Origin: Chimonanthus salicifolius
Taxonomy: Eukaryota; Streptophyta; Magnoliopsida; Laurales; Calycanthaceae
Length of the DNA stretch: 64,000 nt
Direction: 5' to 3'
NCBI GenBank assembly: GCA_013350335.1
Contig: CM023534.1
Location: 4,340,001 to 4,404,000, forward strand
Shown: positions 32,758-45,620 of the stretch, in pieces
Numbering within the stretch: the first letter of the stretch is position 1
Layout: the number at the start of each line of letters is the position of its first letter
The notes under the pieces: model-generated
The model's database searches: none
What the model saw: only the letters and a program-made list of their open reading frames with translations
What the model was told of the DNA's origin: nothing
Made by a program: the position numbers and the translations under genes

Positions 32758-33856
32758 CTAGAGACAAAAACCCGGTATTTGAAGTTAAGAGATTATAATT
32801 TGTAAGTACAAAGAAAATAGTAGACCACTGGAAACGCACATATAAGAATTAAGAAAAATATGATAGGTAATAAAATGATTGACTTGATTGTTTATGATAT
32901 GATCGAATGAGGCCTGTAAAACTAAAAAAATTGAGTACAAATAGATAAATTTTTTTAACTTAATGATAATGATAATTTATTAAATTATTGAACTCGAAAA
33001 CACTACTAACTAATGTACTATATATCACATTATAGAATGAGATAGAAATAATGTATAACACATGCTAAAATATAAATTGAAATATTCAATATATTAATTT
33101 CAGACTATGTTATTTGATTCATCCATTATATGCATATTATTGAGAGGTTTCACATATTTCAAAGATTTAATCAAGTGAGATCCCTTCACAAAATCTCGAA
33201 GAATTTGGTCGAGTTAGACAATGACGCCTACTGTAATTGCATGGAATAAATGCACCCACTACTTTTCGTGGGTCCACCTCAGAACAAAGTAATTGGTTGG
33301 AGAAAAGGGTTGTGATGACTGAAGAGAGAGAGAGAGAGAGGTATCCAGAGGCAAAGGCAAAAGATAGTATAGGTAGCTATACTTGCAAGCATGTCCAATA
33401 GCAAGAACAGTGGCAAGCTTTCAATTTCATCATGTTGTGATTGGAGGTAACTCACTTATCCTCTGTTCCTTCGTACATAAAAAGAGAGGCCTAGCCTGTC
33501 ATACAACAAGGACAAATTTTCCACCCTCTCTTTGTTCCAGTAACAAGTCTTTATTGTAATGTTCTTCTTCTTACATTGGGTGGAGAATATAATGAGAAAT
33601 AGAAGGTTGAAAAAGAGACAATGACTAACAATCACATGCCGCACCTGTGTACCTCCTGTTTAGTCGTACTTGAGCCTGTCTGCACCCTATTTCTTTCTAT
33701 ACATCTAATCTAGACTCCTCAGTGCTTAGCCCTTGATCCTTTTGAAAGCTCTATCTCCCTTAGGCCCTTAGGTTGGTTGGCCCCATGCTCTGATCTCACT
33801 TTTATGAACTGGTTGGATATCTTCCAGCACTTGAGAATGACAAATTTACTCTATCG
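32758..33856. other. AT-rich intergenic stretch
   Basis: A short (GA)n tract at 33325-33341. No gene was found. Confidence 0.45.
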
Positions 33857-33990
33857 AAAGGTTCAAATATCGGCCGAAACATATTGTATTGATCGATATT
33901 CACAATATCGGTCGATATCAACCTTTTAAAAAAAAAAAAAAAAGAACGAAAAAAATATCAGTCGATACTAAATTTTTTACCCCTAGATCC
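33857..33990. repeat. ATATCGGYCGATAT palindrome repeat, short copy
   Basis: Contains AATATCGGCCGAAAC, TTGATCGATATTC and AATATCGGTCGATATC, then an A run and TATCAGTCGATAC. This is a smaller version of the cluster at 45.6-46.0 kb. Confidence 0.6.
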
Positions 33991-34059
33991 ATCTATACCA
34001 TCTGAAATGGACGATCCACCAAACTCGCCAATGTGGCGAACCGCAAAGGTCTGAGAAAC

Positions 34060-34383
34060 TTTAGGGTGTGAACTACAGTCTTATATCGATTGTGAGAGGA
34101 AAAATTTAAGCATTTATAAATAACTGGATCACCCACCTATCAGGCTAGTCTTTCGACTGGAAACCTAGTCCTAATAATAGTGTCAGAGTCAGGTGCTCAA
34201 GCTACAACATGTAGACTCAGAGATCCCTAACCGAACAGGATGGTTGGCAACATTCTATCTGCCGGAGAGCCTTGTTCTAGGGGAAATTGTTGGGGTGTAA
34301 TCGAGAGTCCCACATCAGTTGTGAGAAGAAAAATCTAAAGACTGGGTCACTCCACCTATCAAGTTAATCTTTTGGGACTTGAG
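34060..34383 (+). mobile_element. Miniature LTR (SMART/TRIM) element, 3' truncated
   Basis: LTR 1 is about 34060-34176, followed by a primer-binding site AGTGTCAGAGTCAGG (about 34179). The internal part ends in the purine-rich TAGGGGAAAT, and LTR 2 starts TGTTGGGGTGTAATCGAGAG at 34288 and stops near 34383 before the expected CCTAA end. Same family as the elements at 11.5, 18.8 and 23.6 kb. Confidence 0.75.
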
Positions 34384-37300
34384 CTGCAAATTAAGTGTAC
34401 CCCACATTCTAAATGACCCGAAAATTTTAATTGTGTTTAGATGGAGACAATTGGAGAGACTTCACTCAGAGAAGTCCAACCTAATAACATTTCAAGCCGC
34501 CTAATAGTTGGTTTGGATTAATTAGGTCAATGATATTTTAAAAGCTTATAACCACTACTAGACTACTAGGACCCCTAGCACTAATTTTTAACATTGAGCT
34601 CCAATCTAGCCTAGATCCAACCTAATAACTATGGATTTAGATTGATATTATTAGTCCATCTAATAATTATGCCAAGATTTACTTGACCCATTTAATCATA
34701 CTGTCGGAGATTGGAGATCCGGTCACGTCTAATCTCTGCTCGGTTCTAATCACTTGACACATCCTTAAAAAGAATGTTCACATTTCATACTTTATATGGG
34801 TTGTTCCTGTGAGAATCTAAATGGATATCCAAGCATCCAATTAAAGTTTTGATTAGTTTAGTTTTATACTTAAACTCAAATTTAAATTTCTTTTACTCCA
34901 ATTGTCATATTCAAATTCATTACAAGACAACATGGTTTCAAACTCATCTACCCTATAATGATAAAGCAATGTAAATATGGTGGTATATATATAAAATCAA
35001 TAAATTAATAGAATAAATAACTTCAATGATGATCTCAACTTAACACTTTGACATTAAAAATCAATATGATATAACTTAAAATCCAAATAATTTACAGCAC
35101 TGTTTGCACCATTGACCTATCTTTTTAAGGCAATATTATAACATTTCTTGCATTTTTTTTCCTCGATGCGTATGGCAATGAGTCAATGACAATAGTGGAT
35201 CATGATAGTCCACATAAGATCTTAGCCGCTCATTTCCATCCAATGTCTATGATTAACATATCTATGTAAGATCTCTGTGTGAAAGTCACTGATTGAATGT
35301 TTAATGCTATGTTTTGGACCCATTTGTAGATTGAATCAGAGTTTCTATTCACATTATCACTATCATTATCTTATCTTTATTCATTTTATATGTTAAAGCC
35401 GGATATTATAAACTTAATCTATGTTACATATATCAGTTTTTATATTAAAACATTAATGTTTTACAAGTAAGAAGAACTCATGTGAGTTATGAGTCCACAC
35501 TCCACTCCTCAACTCATGACTCGAATTCAACTCGATGGCATCCCCAGTGGGCAGTGACCTACCTTGGTACTTGGTACTGTTTTGAGTCTTACATATTAGC
35601 TGATGTAGAGCCACTTGCAAGCACAAGATTTGGTAGTGAGAGTGAGGAATTCATTTTGTTGGTGATGATCAGCAGCGTTTCACTTTGGGGCCTGTTTGTG
35701 TATTTGAAATTAGAAGGAAATGGATGGAAATGAAGCAAGAGAGCAGGTAGAAATACACATTGGATGGCATTGTGAAAAGACAAGAATTACATCAACTTTG
35801 TGTTTAGTGGATCATGATTTCATGCCTTTTGTGAGTGTTCCCTTTCCCCACAAACCTAAGTCAAAAAAATATGCCTCAGCATCTTAGATGGTCCCATTTC
35901 AAAGTGCCATGATTTGATATGGTGCCCTAGAGGGACACGTGTGAGCCTTTCGGTGCTAAATGTAGGGTGTCCATAGATTGAATTTTTTTTCTTCATATGG
36001 GCACAGGCAGAAAGATCTGAAGTGCCTTGAACAGGACCTGACCCCAAAAGAAAAAACACAAGATTTAAAAAAAAGGGGGGGGCTGGCTCTATTGCTCTAG
36101 TGGTCCAAACCCTAAGTCTATCATCTTCATGATTCAGAATTTGTGAATGTAGCAGGTGAAGGGCCATGTTCCTGACAAATTCCACGTGGTAAAAGTTGAT
36201 GGTGACACGTGGGTACTTTTCTTACTTAAGGGTCCTCATCATGGTCATTGCACAATTGTGGGCTACATGCATTGACTACCATTCCTTTCAATCTTTCCTC
36301 ACCACCTTTTGTGCAACTAGTCTCTTCTCCATTCCTCAAATTTTCTTTCACTCATGTTCCCTAAATTTTTACTCTTGCTGATCGAAACTGTTCACCCGTT
36401 TCACATGTAAGAGATTTTATCGTGTGCACATCTTCCTATACACATAATGAGTTCAACCGATGTGAAATAACTCTATAAAGAATAGCTCAAAGAAATTTGA
36501 GTGTGAATCGAACTCAACACCTCCTTTTATAAGTAGAGTTTTTCCACAGTTAGATCAAACTCCTCTGGATTCATGAATGTTGGATAATCTTCCTATGATT
36601 TTATCTACATGATGTGATGGATCACAACAAATGTTAGGGTTCTGATGAATACATTGAAAGTTCTAAAACTATTGAAATTTAAAAAATTAAACTCTTCATC
36701 TTATTCTATATTATATTGAACCAACTCAATGGCTATACTCAGTCTTCCGGTTGGACGACACTAGGTATATAACTAGTCATTACTTAATCTCAACGAAAAA
36801 CAATGATATCTTTTATAATAAAGAATATTGCAGTTGTCTTTTCGTATATTTGTCATCATTTAAATTGTTAAAAAATACCCAGTATCTCTTGTAATCAAAA
36901 CACCGATATTCCTATAATTTTAACTATGTTTTATAAATAATTATGTCATTCTATTCTAACAAAATGATCATAATGTTGTCAAAAACAGCATTAAATAGAT
37001 CATTTGGATGGTAGATGTTAGATTGCTGCTTGTGAGTCATAGTTTGCTAACTGCAGTATTTTTATATAAAAAAAAAAAAATTATCCAAATATATGGAGAT
37101 TTATAATAGCACAGTTCGAATCAAAGTCGATCATGCAGGGGAAAGTTGCTAACAGCATTTGCAAACTAACCCAGTTTACTGGAGTAGTATTTCTTTAATA
37201 TTTAAATAAAAATTCCTAATATTTTAAAATTCAATGAAATAATTTTATAGGCAAAAGTCTCCCAGTTGCAAATCTTAATATGGAGTCTTGTGTTTTGATA

Positions 37301-37540
37301 TTAATGAACGATTTGAATCAATTATAAAGATAATGGTATGAGAAGAGAAGTGTGCTGATCAAAATTGAAATGATTTGATATCACATGGTCGTATATTTGA
37401 GTACAATTATAGAACAAAATGAAGGGCTCTAATTTAAAAAATTGACATAATATGTGCAAAGATGAGCTACAGGGTCGTTTTTCAATCATCATGTTTTCAT
37501 TCTTCATCATGATAAAATTGTCACTTTATTTTTTCGGAAC
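34384..37540. other. Intergenic stretch with one SINE-like fragment
   Basis: No gene. A minus-strand SINE-like piece at about 36460-36570 shows GTGTTGAGTTCGATTCACA (B-box) and GATCTAACTGTGG (A-box-like). Frames at 35482-36185 are short and lack any recognised domain. Confidence 0.4.
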
Positions 37541-37583
37541 ATGGGTATTCCCATTGAACATTGGAGGTGAGACTTAATCTTGT
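37541..37583. repeat. Fragment shared with an insertion at 61.4 kb
   Basis: ACATGGGTATTCCCATTG..CATTGGAGGTGAGACTTAATC matches, in reverse orientation, the block at about 61.42-61.47 kb. The identity of the parent repeat is unknown. Confidence 0.5.
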
Positions 37584-38780
37584 GCTTTCATTGAGTTAAT
37601 CTCCCTCGAGAGAAGAACAAATTTAATAAAAATGCAAAGATAATGCAAGCCAAATGAGAAAAATGAAGAGAAGAGTCAAGACTTAATACACGTAGAAAAT
37701 CGATAGGGAATCTTGTGTTTCATTGTGTTAATCTCCCTCGAGAGAAGAACAAATTTAATAAAAATCCAATGGCAATGTAAGCCAAATGACAAAAATGAAA
37801 AGAAGAGTCAAAGACGTAATACAAAGAGGAAATTTATAGAGAATCTTGTGTTTTTATTGTGTTAATCACCCTTGAGTGAAGAACAAATTCAATAAAAATG
37901 CAATGGCAATGATAGCCAAATGACAAAAATGAGGAGGAAATTGATAGGGAATCTTGTGTTTTCATTGTGTTAATCTCTCAAGAGAGAAGAGCAAATTTAA
38001 TAAAAATGCAATGGCAATGATAGCCAAATAACAAAAATGAAGAGAAGAGTCAAGATGCAATACAAACAGGAAATTGATAGGGAATCTTGTGCTTTCATTC
38101 AGTTAATCTCCCTCGAGAGAATAACAAATTTAATAAAAATGCAACAACAATGCAAGCCAAATGAGAAAAAAAATAAGAGAACAGTCAAGACTCAATACTT
38201 AACACATGAAGGAAATTGATAGGGAATCTTGTGTTTTCATTGTATTGATCACCCTTGAGAGAAGAACAAATTCAATAAAAATGCAATGGCAATGATAGCC
38301 AAATGACAAAAATGAAGAGAAGAGTCAACATGCAATACACACAGGAAATTGATAGGGAATCTTGTGCTTTCATTCGGTTAATCTCCCTCGAGAGAATAAC
38401 AAATTTAATAAAAATGCAACAACAATGCAAGCCAAATGAGAAAAAAAATAAGAGAACAGTCAAGACTCAATACTTAACACATGAAGGAAATTGATAGGGA
38501 ATCTTGTGTTTTCATTGTGTTGATCACCCTTGAGAGAAGAACAAATTCAATAAAAATGCAATGACAATGATAGCCAAATGACAAAAATGAAGAGAAGAGT
38601 CAACATATCATGCAATACAGACAGGAAATTGATAAGGAATCTTGTGTTTTCATTGTGTTAATCTCCCTCGAGAGAAGAACAAATTTAATAAAAATGCAGT
38701 GGAAATAATTGCCAAATGACAACAATGAAGAGAAGAGTCAAGACGTAAAACACGCATAAAATTGATGGGGAATCTTTTGT
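37576..38780. repeat. Satellite array of about 133 bp, nine units
   Basis: The word AATCTTGTG begins units at 37576, 37709, 37842, 37950, 38083, 38225, 38358, 38500 and 38638, with a final partial at 38771. Spacings are 133, 133, 108, 133, 142, 133, 142, 138 and 133. Each unit also has TTAATCTCCCTCGAGAGAAG, AAATTTAATAAAAATGCAA and AATGAAGAGAAGAGTCAA. The 142-bp and 133-bp forms alternate, giving a 275-bp dimer present twice (38083-38357 and 38358-38632). Reading frames in the array are by-products of the repeat. Confidence 0.93.
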
Positions 38781-41434
38781 TTTTATAATAAAAAAATATC
38801 TGATTTTTTTTTTTTTCATTTGTCATTATCTAAATAATGGAAAGATACAGTGATATCCCTTATTATAAAAAAACATTGATATCTCCAACTCCTTGTATCA
38901 CTTATTATCCCTTAAAGAGGTTAACTTTCTAGAAATTTAAACTCAATTTCTAGAATAGAGAGAGAGAGAGATATTTCTTCTTAGCTTCCTAACTTGGCTT
39001 CTAGAATCTAAATCTTTGCTAACCCATTCGACAAGGAGAGGAGAATCAGCAGATGAGAGACTTTGAATTAGCAATTTGACTAGGGTTTGATTGGTCTTGT
39101 TGAAAGTTGGATGAGAAAAATATCAACAAATGCTACCATTTTTAGTTTCTTCCCTTTAAAAAACTACAATTTGAGTCTTGTGGGCAATCCTCTTTCTATT
39201 CAAAGTCTTGGAAAATGACACTACGAAGAAGAAATCAAAGGAAGATATTTTTCTTCGTTGAGCAGTCAGTGTAACATAAACGTGATGTAACTCAAACTTT
39301 GATCTTTCTTACAGAGCTCTTGAAGAAGAAGAAGAAGAAAAAGATGATTAGGTTTGTATCTGAAAATGGTTTTTCAATGCATTGAGAGGGACTTGGCACA
39401 ATCCAATCTTGCCTCGTTTAAGCTATGTTCTTGTATTTTTGACTTGTACACTGACATTGAAGTTAGTGACATGTCCATTTAACGAATTTACCACATGGCC
39501 TTCCTTTTCTTTGTTGGGTAGGCAATATTATCTCTCAAGAAAAATGAGAAAAGGCTACAGTGACCAATACTTTGTTTTCTTCTTCTCAGCATTTAAGTCT
39601 ACCTTCTGACATGTGGCAAAAGAACGTGAGTTCTACATCTTTGGCTCCACCTTTGATTGATCAATTCATAGAACAACAATCCTGCTAATTGGATTCTCCC
39701 CAACTTCTGATATTCGGCTGTACGTTCATTGGTGTGTGAAAAGAAAATTAAAAGCAGTAGAGAATCAAACTACAACATAGAGATTTACGTGATTCACTTT
39801 CGATGCGTCAACAGGTTCAACACCAATCCACTATGCTTTCACTCTCGCTGCAATTTTCCTTCATAAACTCTTGATATTCAGTTGTACGTTCATTGGTTGA
39901 AGGGATTTAAGCTAAAAATAGAAATTCTCCAAAAAAGAAAGTTGAAAGTCAAGATTTCTCTAGATACCAAGTTAGGTAAGAAAACTTGTTTTTCAAAATA
40001 ATGATAATAACAACAACGACAATACTATCACCATTGACCTCGTATTATTAGAAAATAATAAAAGAGGAAGAAAGTAAATTTAAAAGTCATAATCAAAGAT
40101 TAAGTATGAATTGTCCTCCTAATATAGAATTGACTCATTGTGGGCCCCACATTTGTGCACTCAAAGGAGAAGTCTTTCTTCTAGAGAAATAAATGTTGTC
40201 CACCCTATTTTCCACACCAAACACAGTTTTCATCAGAGCAGTTAGGATGATCTTGTCCTTGTCATGTTTGGTTTGGATGGTCAACACATCCTAGTCTCTC
40301 ACACAACATAAATCGTGTGGTCTAAGTATCTATGACTTGAACGATAAACGGTCTAGATCTTCCACAGGTAATACATATTCAGGATTGAAAGGTACACAGA
40401 GGAGGAAAAGGATAAAAAAAACATTTAGAGAATCATATTTTTGCATAAAAAATTTAGACCCAAAACCACTTTTTCCCTTATCCAAACCTACAATCTCATT
40501 GGATTTGACCAATTCTCATACCATTCAGAAATCAGAGCCATTAAACCAACATAAATTGGCACCATTAAATCTTTGAACCCAAATTTGCTGACCACCATCA
40601 TTAAATAAAGCTGATCTTCCCTACTTTGATTCAATATGGTACATTATCATCTCACCCACGCCAATTTGTTGTAGTTCTCTAATGAACCCCGCAAAGATTT
40701 GGACCTTATTAGACTTGTGCATGTTAGAAAACCATGACTCGATAACATTTTTTAGTAGAACTCACTCTCAAAAGCTAGCCTTTAGCTTTGAAAGAATAGT
40801 GTCTCAAATGTTATATCAAGTTATTGGTTTCACAAATTAAGTAATATGGAATTTTTTTTGTCACTTCACAGTACTCCTTTATTATTCTTCGTCTATATTC
40901 AGTGAACCTTTCGGTGAGGAGAAAAAAAAAAAGGTATTACGATAAACAATAATCATTAACAATGATAAAAGATTGATTAAAAAAAAAAAAAAGGGGGCAT
41001 TTGATTTGTTGAATCCTACAAATGGCATGAGTGTGGGTTGAAATCAGCAGGCAAAAACTTATTGCGGGTCTCATTCGTAGTTATAAGGCCACCTTTGGCC
41101 TCAGAAGTTTTTCAAAAGAATCTCATTCTCCTAATAATGAGTTCTCTTAGGTTGAGGTTTAATTCAACTCTCAACGTGTGGACCCTTTTACTTTCAAAAA
41201 GCAAGCTTGCAAAATGACTATTAATTGACAATCAAAGAGGTTTTTCTTTACAAATATTCTCAAAAATGTTCCAATAATAACACATGCAGGCACACAAACA
41301 CACTAATCAAAATGAGACTCACTATTAGGCTCTAATTTAAGAGAAGGGAGACCTTCTTATACCGTAAGAGAAGTGATCACACAAATGGATTGTAGAAAAT
41401 AAAAATGCATGGACATGTTTATAAGCTTAAGAGG
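38781..41434. other. Gene-poor intergenic stretch
   Basis: No supported gene. A (GA)n tract lies near 38956 and a GAAGAAGAA run near 39323. A 28-bp direct repeat around an insert at 39.71-39.90 kb is annotated separately. Confidence 0.45.
39709..39898. mobile_element. Small insertion flanked by about 28-bp direct repeats
   Basis: TGATATTCGGCTGTACGTTC at 39709 and TGATATTCAGTTGTACGTTC at 39871 flank about 135 bp. The insert (AATCAAACTACAACATAGAG, then TTTACGTGATTCAC, ACGC-like, TCAACAGGTTCAA, AATCCACTAT) also resembles 27.72-27.86 kb inside the 2.5-kb units. This is probably a retroposed or LTR-derived fragment; the parent is not identified. Confidence 0.45.
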
Positions 41435-41620
41435 ATACGTGCCTAGTATTGTAATATACATAAAAGTAATCTTCCGCTTCACAAAGCGGGAGGTGTTAGG
41501 TTCGAGCTCCTATAACCTCACCTGGTGTGCTCTAAGAGTAGTGGGTATCATCCGTGAGGGTTTTACGCTAGGTTTCCCACAGTTTTCCATAAGTAAATTT
41601 AAAAAAAAAAAAAATAAGAC
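41435..41620 (+). mobile_element. SINE-like element with poly-A tail
   Basis: A B-box-like GGTGTTAGGTTCGAGCTCC at about 41502 is followed by a short body and an A run at 41600-41614. The A-box is weak. A related arrangement occurs at 15.43-15.55 kb. Confidence 0.5.
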
Positions 41621-43251
41621 GATAGAAATACCTACCTTCATTTTCAACTATGATGAATTCAAACCTTGATGCCAATAATAGCACTCTCTAAATTTGAATC
41701 TAGATTTGATAATATTGAATTAATGAATTTTAGCTCAAGTATGTATTAGAAGAAGAAATAATTCATAAAATCTAAGTCTCACATATTCATGCACTTGAGC
41801 CATAAAATATAAAATTCACAATACATGGGCTCTTTTTTGTGTCTTTCCTTCAATTTACATTTGAACTCTATGAAGACGTCAATATAGAAAGTTAAAGCAA
41901 AAGGAAGAAGCATAGAAATAACAAGGGAGAAACTTCATTTATCCAATTGTATTAAACTACTAAGACCCTAAACAGTAAACATACCCAAGTGACCCTTCTT
42001 TAGTTTGTTTCCCTCCTAATTTTATCTTATCCAAACAACAATTCTTAAGTATTCTAAAGCTTACAACATGCACCTAATGACCTAAGTGAATCTCCTTTTG
42101 TTTTTCTCCTTCCTCCTACTTTCTTGCTTTTTACCATTCTTCACCTTCTTTGTTACCTTTCTGTCATATCATGTCATTTTTATATTTTTCAGAAGAACTT
42201 TTTTTGTTTTGTCTTTTATTACTGTAGTTTTTGCACTAATTTTCTTAACCACTACAGCATCTTTGACTAGAAAAATAATTATTTGAATATCAAGTAGTAA
42301 TTTTACGCATGATCAGAAATTCATCATTTAAGGTGAATGTTCTGAATTCGATTCTACACTCTATCTAAAAGAGACATTTCTTGTAAAATTATCTAATTTG
42401 TATAAGTAGAGAGGCTTGTGTTTTAAAAGACTTAAACACTATGACTATTAAAAAAAATGAATTAGTAACTTACACAGTAAAAAAGATATTCAAAGAGATA
42501 AGAGCTCCGAACAAAGATGAAAGACTGAAAAGAGACCTCTTTGAAGAACTGTAAGTGTTAAAACTTTTAGCTACCACTTTGTTCCACTTCTTTGTTAATC
42601 TCAAACGGAGGCTGCATCCCTAATTGTGTGGTCTGTTAACAAAACCATTTTATCGGTATGAATGGCTCAGATGATTTTCACCACACTTGAACCTAAGTTA
42701 AATCATGATATCCAAGTGTCAGAGAATTCAAAAAAAAGAAGATAATATTAACTATTTTAACCATTCTTACCCAATTTGATAGGGCTTTATCTTTATTGCA
42801 TTTTGCATCTGTTCCAACGTGGAGATCAAATCTACACTTTCAAGTGGTAAGTTCTTATCTGACAAACTTTGACTGATGGGTCTAATCTGATTTTCAAAAC
42901 ATGGCATTCAAACTGTGCCCCAAAAGACTGACCTCTTTCATTAAATGGGACCAGTTCTCACTAGATAATTAGTAAAAAAATGTTATGATTCAAGCATGGC
43001 TGCGACTAGAAATAGTTTAATGGCTGCATGCATGAATATTTTAAGAGAGAGAGAGAGTAAGATGGGGTAGAGTAGGATTTAGGGTTTAGGGTTTGGAGTG
43101 GGAGGATCCACGTGCATGACGCATGGTTTTGTACATGAAAAAGAAAGGACGACCAAAGACTCTGAGGAGTCATTCTAAGATGATGAGATTTCCCTTATTA
43201 TATTTAAAAATAATAGAAAACAAGGTGCAGCAAGTTGCATGAGAGGAGCCC
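41621..43251. other. Intergenic stretch
   Basis: A SINE-like B-box (GTTCTGAATTCGATTCTAC) lies near 42340. A (GA)n tract at 43044-43057 and two TTTAGGG words near 43078-43090 are seen. No gene. Confidence 0.4.
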
Positions 43252-43382
43252 ACCTTTGATATAGTAGGCCATTGGAATATACATTCTGCACGCCCTCTCT
43301 CCATCTCTCTCTCTCACACCTTTGATATAGTAGGCCACTTGGAATATACATTCTGCACGCCCTCTCTCTATCTCTCTCTCTC
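43252..43382. repeat. 65-bp tandem duplication
   Basis: Two adjacent copies of a block running from CACCTTTGATATAGTAGGCC through AATATACATTCTGCACGCCC to a (TC)n run (43252-43316 and 43317-43382). Confidence 0.88.
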
Positions 43383-43435
43383 AATTAATCAAAATAGTTA
43401 TTCAAAATGATCACTCATACACCAATACAAGTTTA

Positions 43436-43569
43436 TTAACAAACCTTCTAGTTATCAGGAGAATAGTTTTATTGCTGCTGCGGCAGATTCTCAATGTTTT
43501 ATTTTGGAATTTTTATTTTTGTTCTTCGATTTTTTAATAAAGCTTGTTTTTTGTATTACTGTTCAAAAA
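43436..43569 (+). mobile_element. LINE 3' tail with about 30-bp target-site duplication
   Basis: Direct repeats with TGATCACTCATACACCAATA at 43406-43435 and 43570-43599 bound 134 bp. The insert ends TTTTTTAATAAAGCTTG..TTTGTATTACTGTTCAAAAAA, the kind of 3' untranslated end and A-tail seen in plant L1-type LINEs. The long duplication and A-tail indicate target-primed reverse transcription of a strongly 5'-truncated copy. Confidence 0.72.
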
Positions 43570-43599
43570 AATGATCACTCATACACCAATACAAGTTTA

Positions 43600-44309
43600 C
43601 AATACCATCTTGCATATTTAAACATGAATTTATCAAATTAAGTGACTGATGGATACATTGAAAATGTCTTCTTTTGATTATGCAGTATATAAACAATTAC
43701 GTCGGTTGAACTAACCAAACTATATTTTTAAGCTCTTCAAACTTTGATTAATTTAAATTATTTTTAAATCTTTAGATTTTACAGCTTTAAAAAGTATGGC
43801 TTGATTGGTCTAAATAAAGTACTTTCTAATGAACCAAATATTCAAATACAGCCCTTTTCAATGTACCCATGATCACTCTATTTGATAATTTCATGTTTGA
43901 GCCGGTGTAGGATGATCATCCTTTATAATTTACCTCTACTATTATAGAAAATCTCACACTCATCGAGGAAAAAGTATTGTATCACCTATAATAGAGATTG
44001 CATGTTGAGGGTATAAAGAGCTTTATAGCCTTCAAAAGAAATATGTCACGAATCAAAAAGAATAGCAAGGAGAAAAGGTTGAACTTAATTAAGTTCATCC
44101 TACTCCAAGCTAAATTTTTGTGGATTAGTTTCTTCCAAATTTCACTCTCAAGCCAAATTTCCACATCCTAGATGAAAAAGGGATCTAGCTTGAACCCCCT
44201 AAGCTTTTGCTCTTCGAATTTTGGGAATTGATTTGTGCACCGATTCTTTTTACCGAGATAGAATTTCAGGACCATTTAGCCTTCAATTTATAAATTGATA
44301 TTATTTAAC
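43600..44309. other. AT-rich intergenic stretch
   Basis: No gene or element recognised. Confidence 0.45.
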
Positions 44310-44518
44310 TATGAGGAGTTAGTTTGATGGTCAATTCTCACCTTTGTTTGTGGAAGGTCTTGATCAAGCCCCCTCAATACAAAAATGAACATTCTCTAAA
44401 GTTTGTACCCAGCGTGTGTGGATAAAGAGATTTACACATATCCTAAGGATTAGCCAATTGGGACATCTGACTAAGTCACGTGGGATGCCTGAATACCTTG
44501 GTCTTAAAAAAAAAAAAT
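44310..44518 (+). mobile_element. SINE with A-tail
   Basis: The 5' part has GTTAGTTTGATGGTCAATTC, comparable to the A-box region of the 17.7-kb SINE. The 3' part GTGTGTGGATAAAGAG..TTTACAC..CCTAAGGATTAG matches the same element, and it ends ACCTTGGTCTT plus an A run (44506-44518). Confidence 0.62.
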
Positions 44519-45309
44519 TGATATTATTTAATCTTTTTCTTTTACTTTTTCAATTTATTGTAAAAATTAAAAAAAAAAAATCCATTATCATCGCACAAAA
44601 TAATTCTCTCCACCGTTTAACCTGCATGCTTAAAAAAGGGGATTTTAGTCATTTTTTAATAAAAAGAAACATTTTCAAATAATAAAATACTTTGTGATAT
44701 CACACCTTTCCTATAACCCCATCAACAAATAACCCTGAATAATTGAAATCCATACCTTTTGATGACATGGATTAATGGCATATGCTATCAGCAAGTGGAC
44801 CCCCACAAGTTAAATAGTTTACCACACCCATGCCACTAGAATCTCATTAAACGCCCAATTCATTGGGTCCAAACTTTTAAAAATCAAATATGTGGCATCC
44901 AACCCTTCTATCTCTTGCATAGAGAGCCAACAATTTAATGTCCCCATGAATGGTGGTGGTCCAACAATGGAGACTGCATAATTTGATTTGAATGTTTCTT
45001 CGCAAATTTCACTGATATTTTTATTAATATTTTGATATTATTCTAATATTATTGACTACTATTTTTTTTATATGTTCTCAAACTAGCGCCAAGAACAATG
45101 ACATGACGAGTGAAAAATATCCATTTACTTAAATTCAAAATATTTGAAATTTTAGATATGTTTAATATTTTATTTAATAGTTTTTTATTTTTAATAATAT
45201 AATAATATAAAATATTAGAACAATGCTGGCCGCAATTGAGACACCACTAACCATATTTAAATGCTACTGCATCCACATTTGAACGCACATAAGTGCCAAC
45301 GCACTCGTA
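44519..45309. other. AT-rich intergenic stretch
   Basis: No gene recognised. Confidence 0.45.
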
Positions 45310-45620
45310 CTAAAGTAGTGACTATAGAGACTTATATGTTAAGATGGATTTGCAAGATGACTTTAATATGTATATATAATTAAAAACAATTTTATTTGAA
45401 ATACTTTAAAAATAACTTTAATAAAAGAAAATTGAAACACAATTAAGATGGCTTGGACACCTCAGTAGAACTGCAATTTAAAAATAGCTCTAATAAATGA
45501 TAAAATGAGAGAAATCCAAAAAAGGTGGTTCAATCATGTTAGTTGAAGACCAATGACAGCCATTAGGAGTTGAAGGGTTGCAACTTGCAAGTAGCACTTG
45601 AAAAGGTGATGTCAGGGCTA
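45310..45620 (+). mobile_element. LINE reverse-transcriptase tail fragment
   Basis: Degenerate translation yields LRWICKMT and, further on, KMREIQKRWFNHV. These correspond to the MLRWICGKT and MREIRLRWFGHV motifs at the end of the RTE-like LINE ORF also present at 57.2 and 61.5 kb. Many frameshifts and stops. It is interrupted at about 45.62 kb by the palindrome-rich repeat. Confidence 0.6.

Noticed and set aside
37576..38500. Repeated 60-63-codon frames in the satellite
   Set aside because: Near-identical frames (for example 38037-38219 and 38303-38494) are a consequence of the 275-bp dimer; unit lengths of 133 and 142 do not preserve one long frame.
37576..38780. CRISPR array
   Set aside because: Repeats are 133 bp without short repeat/spacer alternation, and the window is eukaryotic.
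43078..43092. Telomere-type repeat
   Set aside because: Only two TTTAGGG words in a row, as expected by chance in AT-rich plant DNA.
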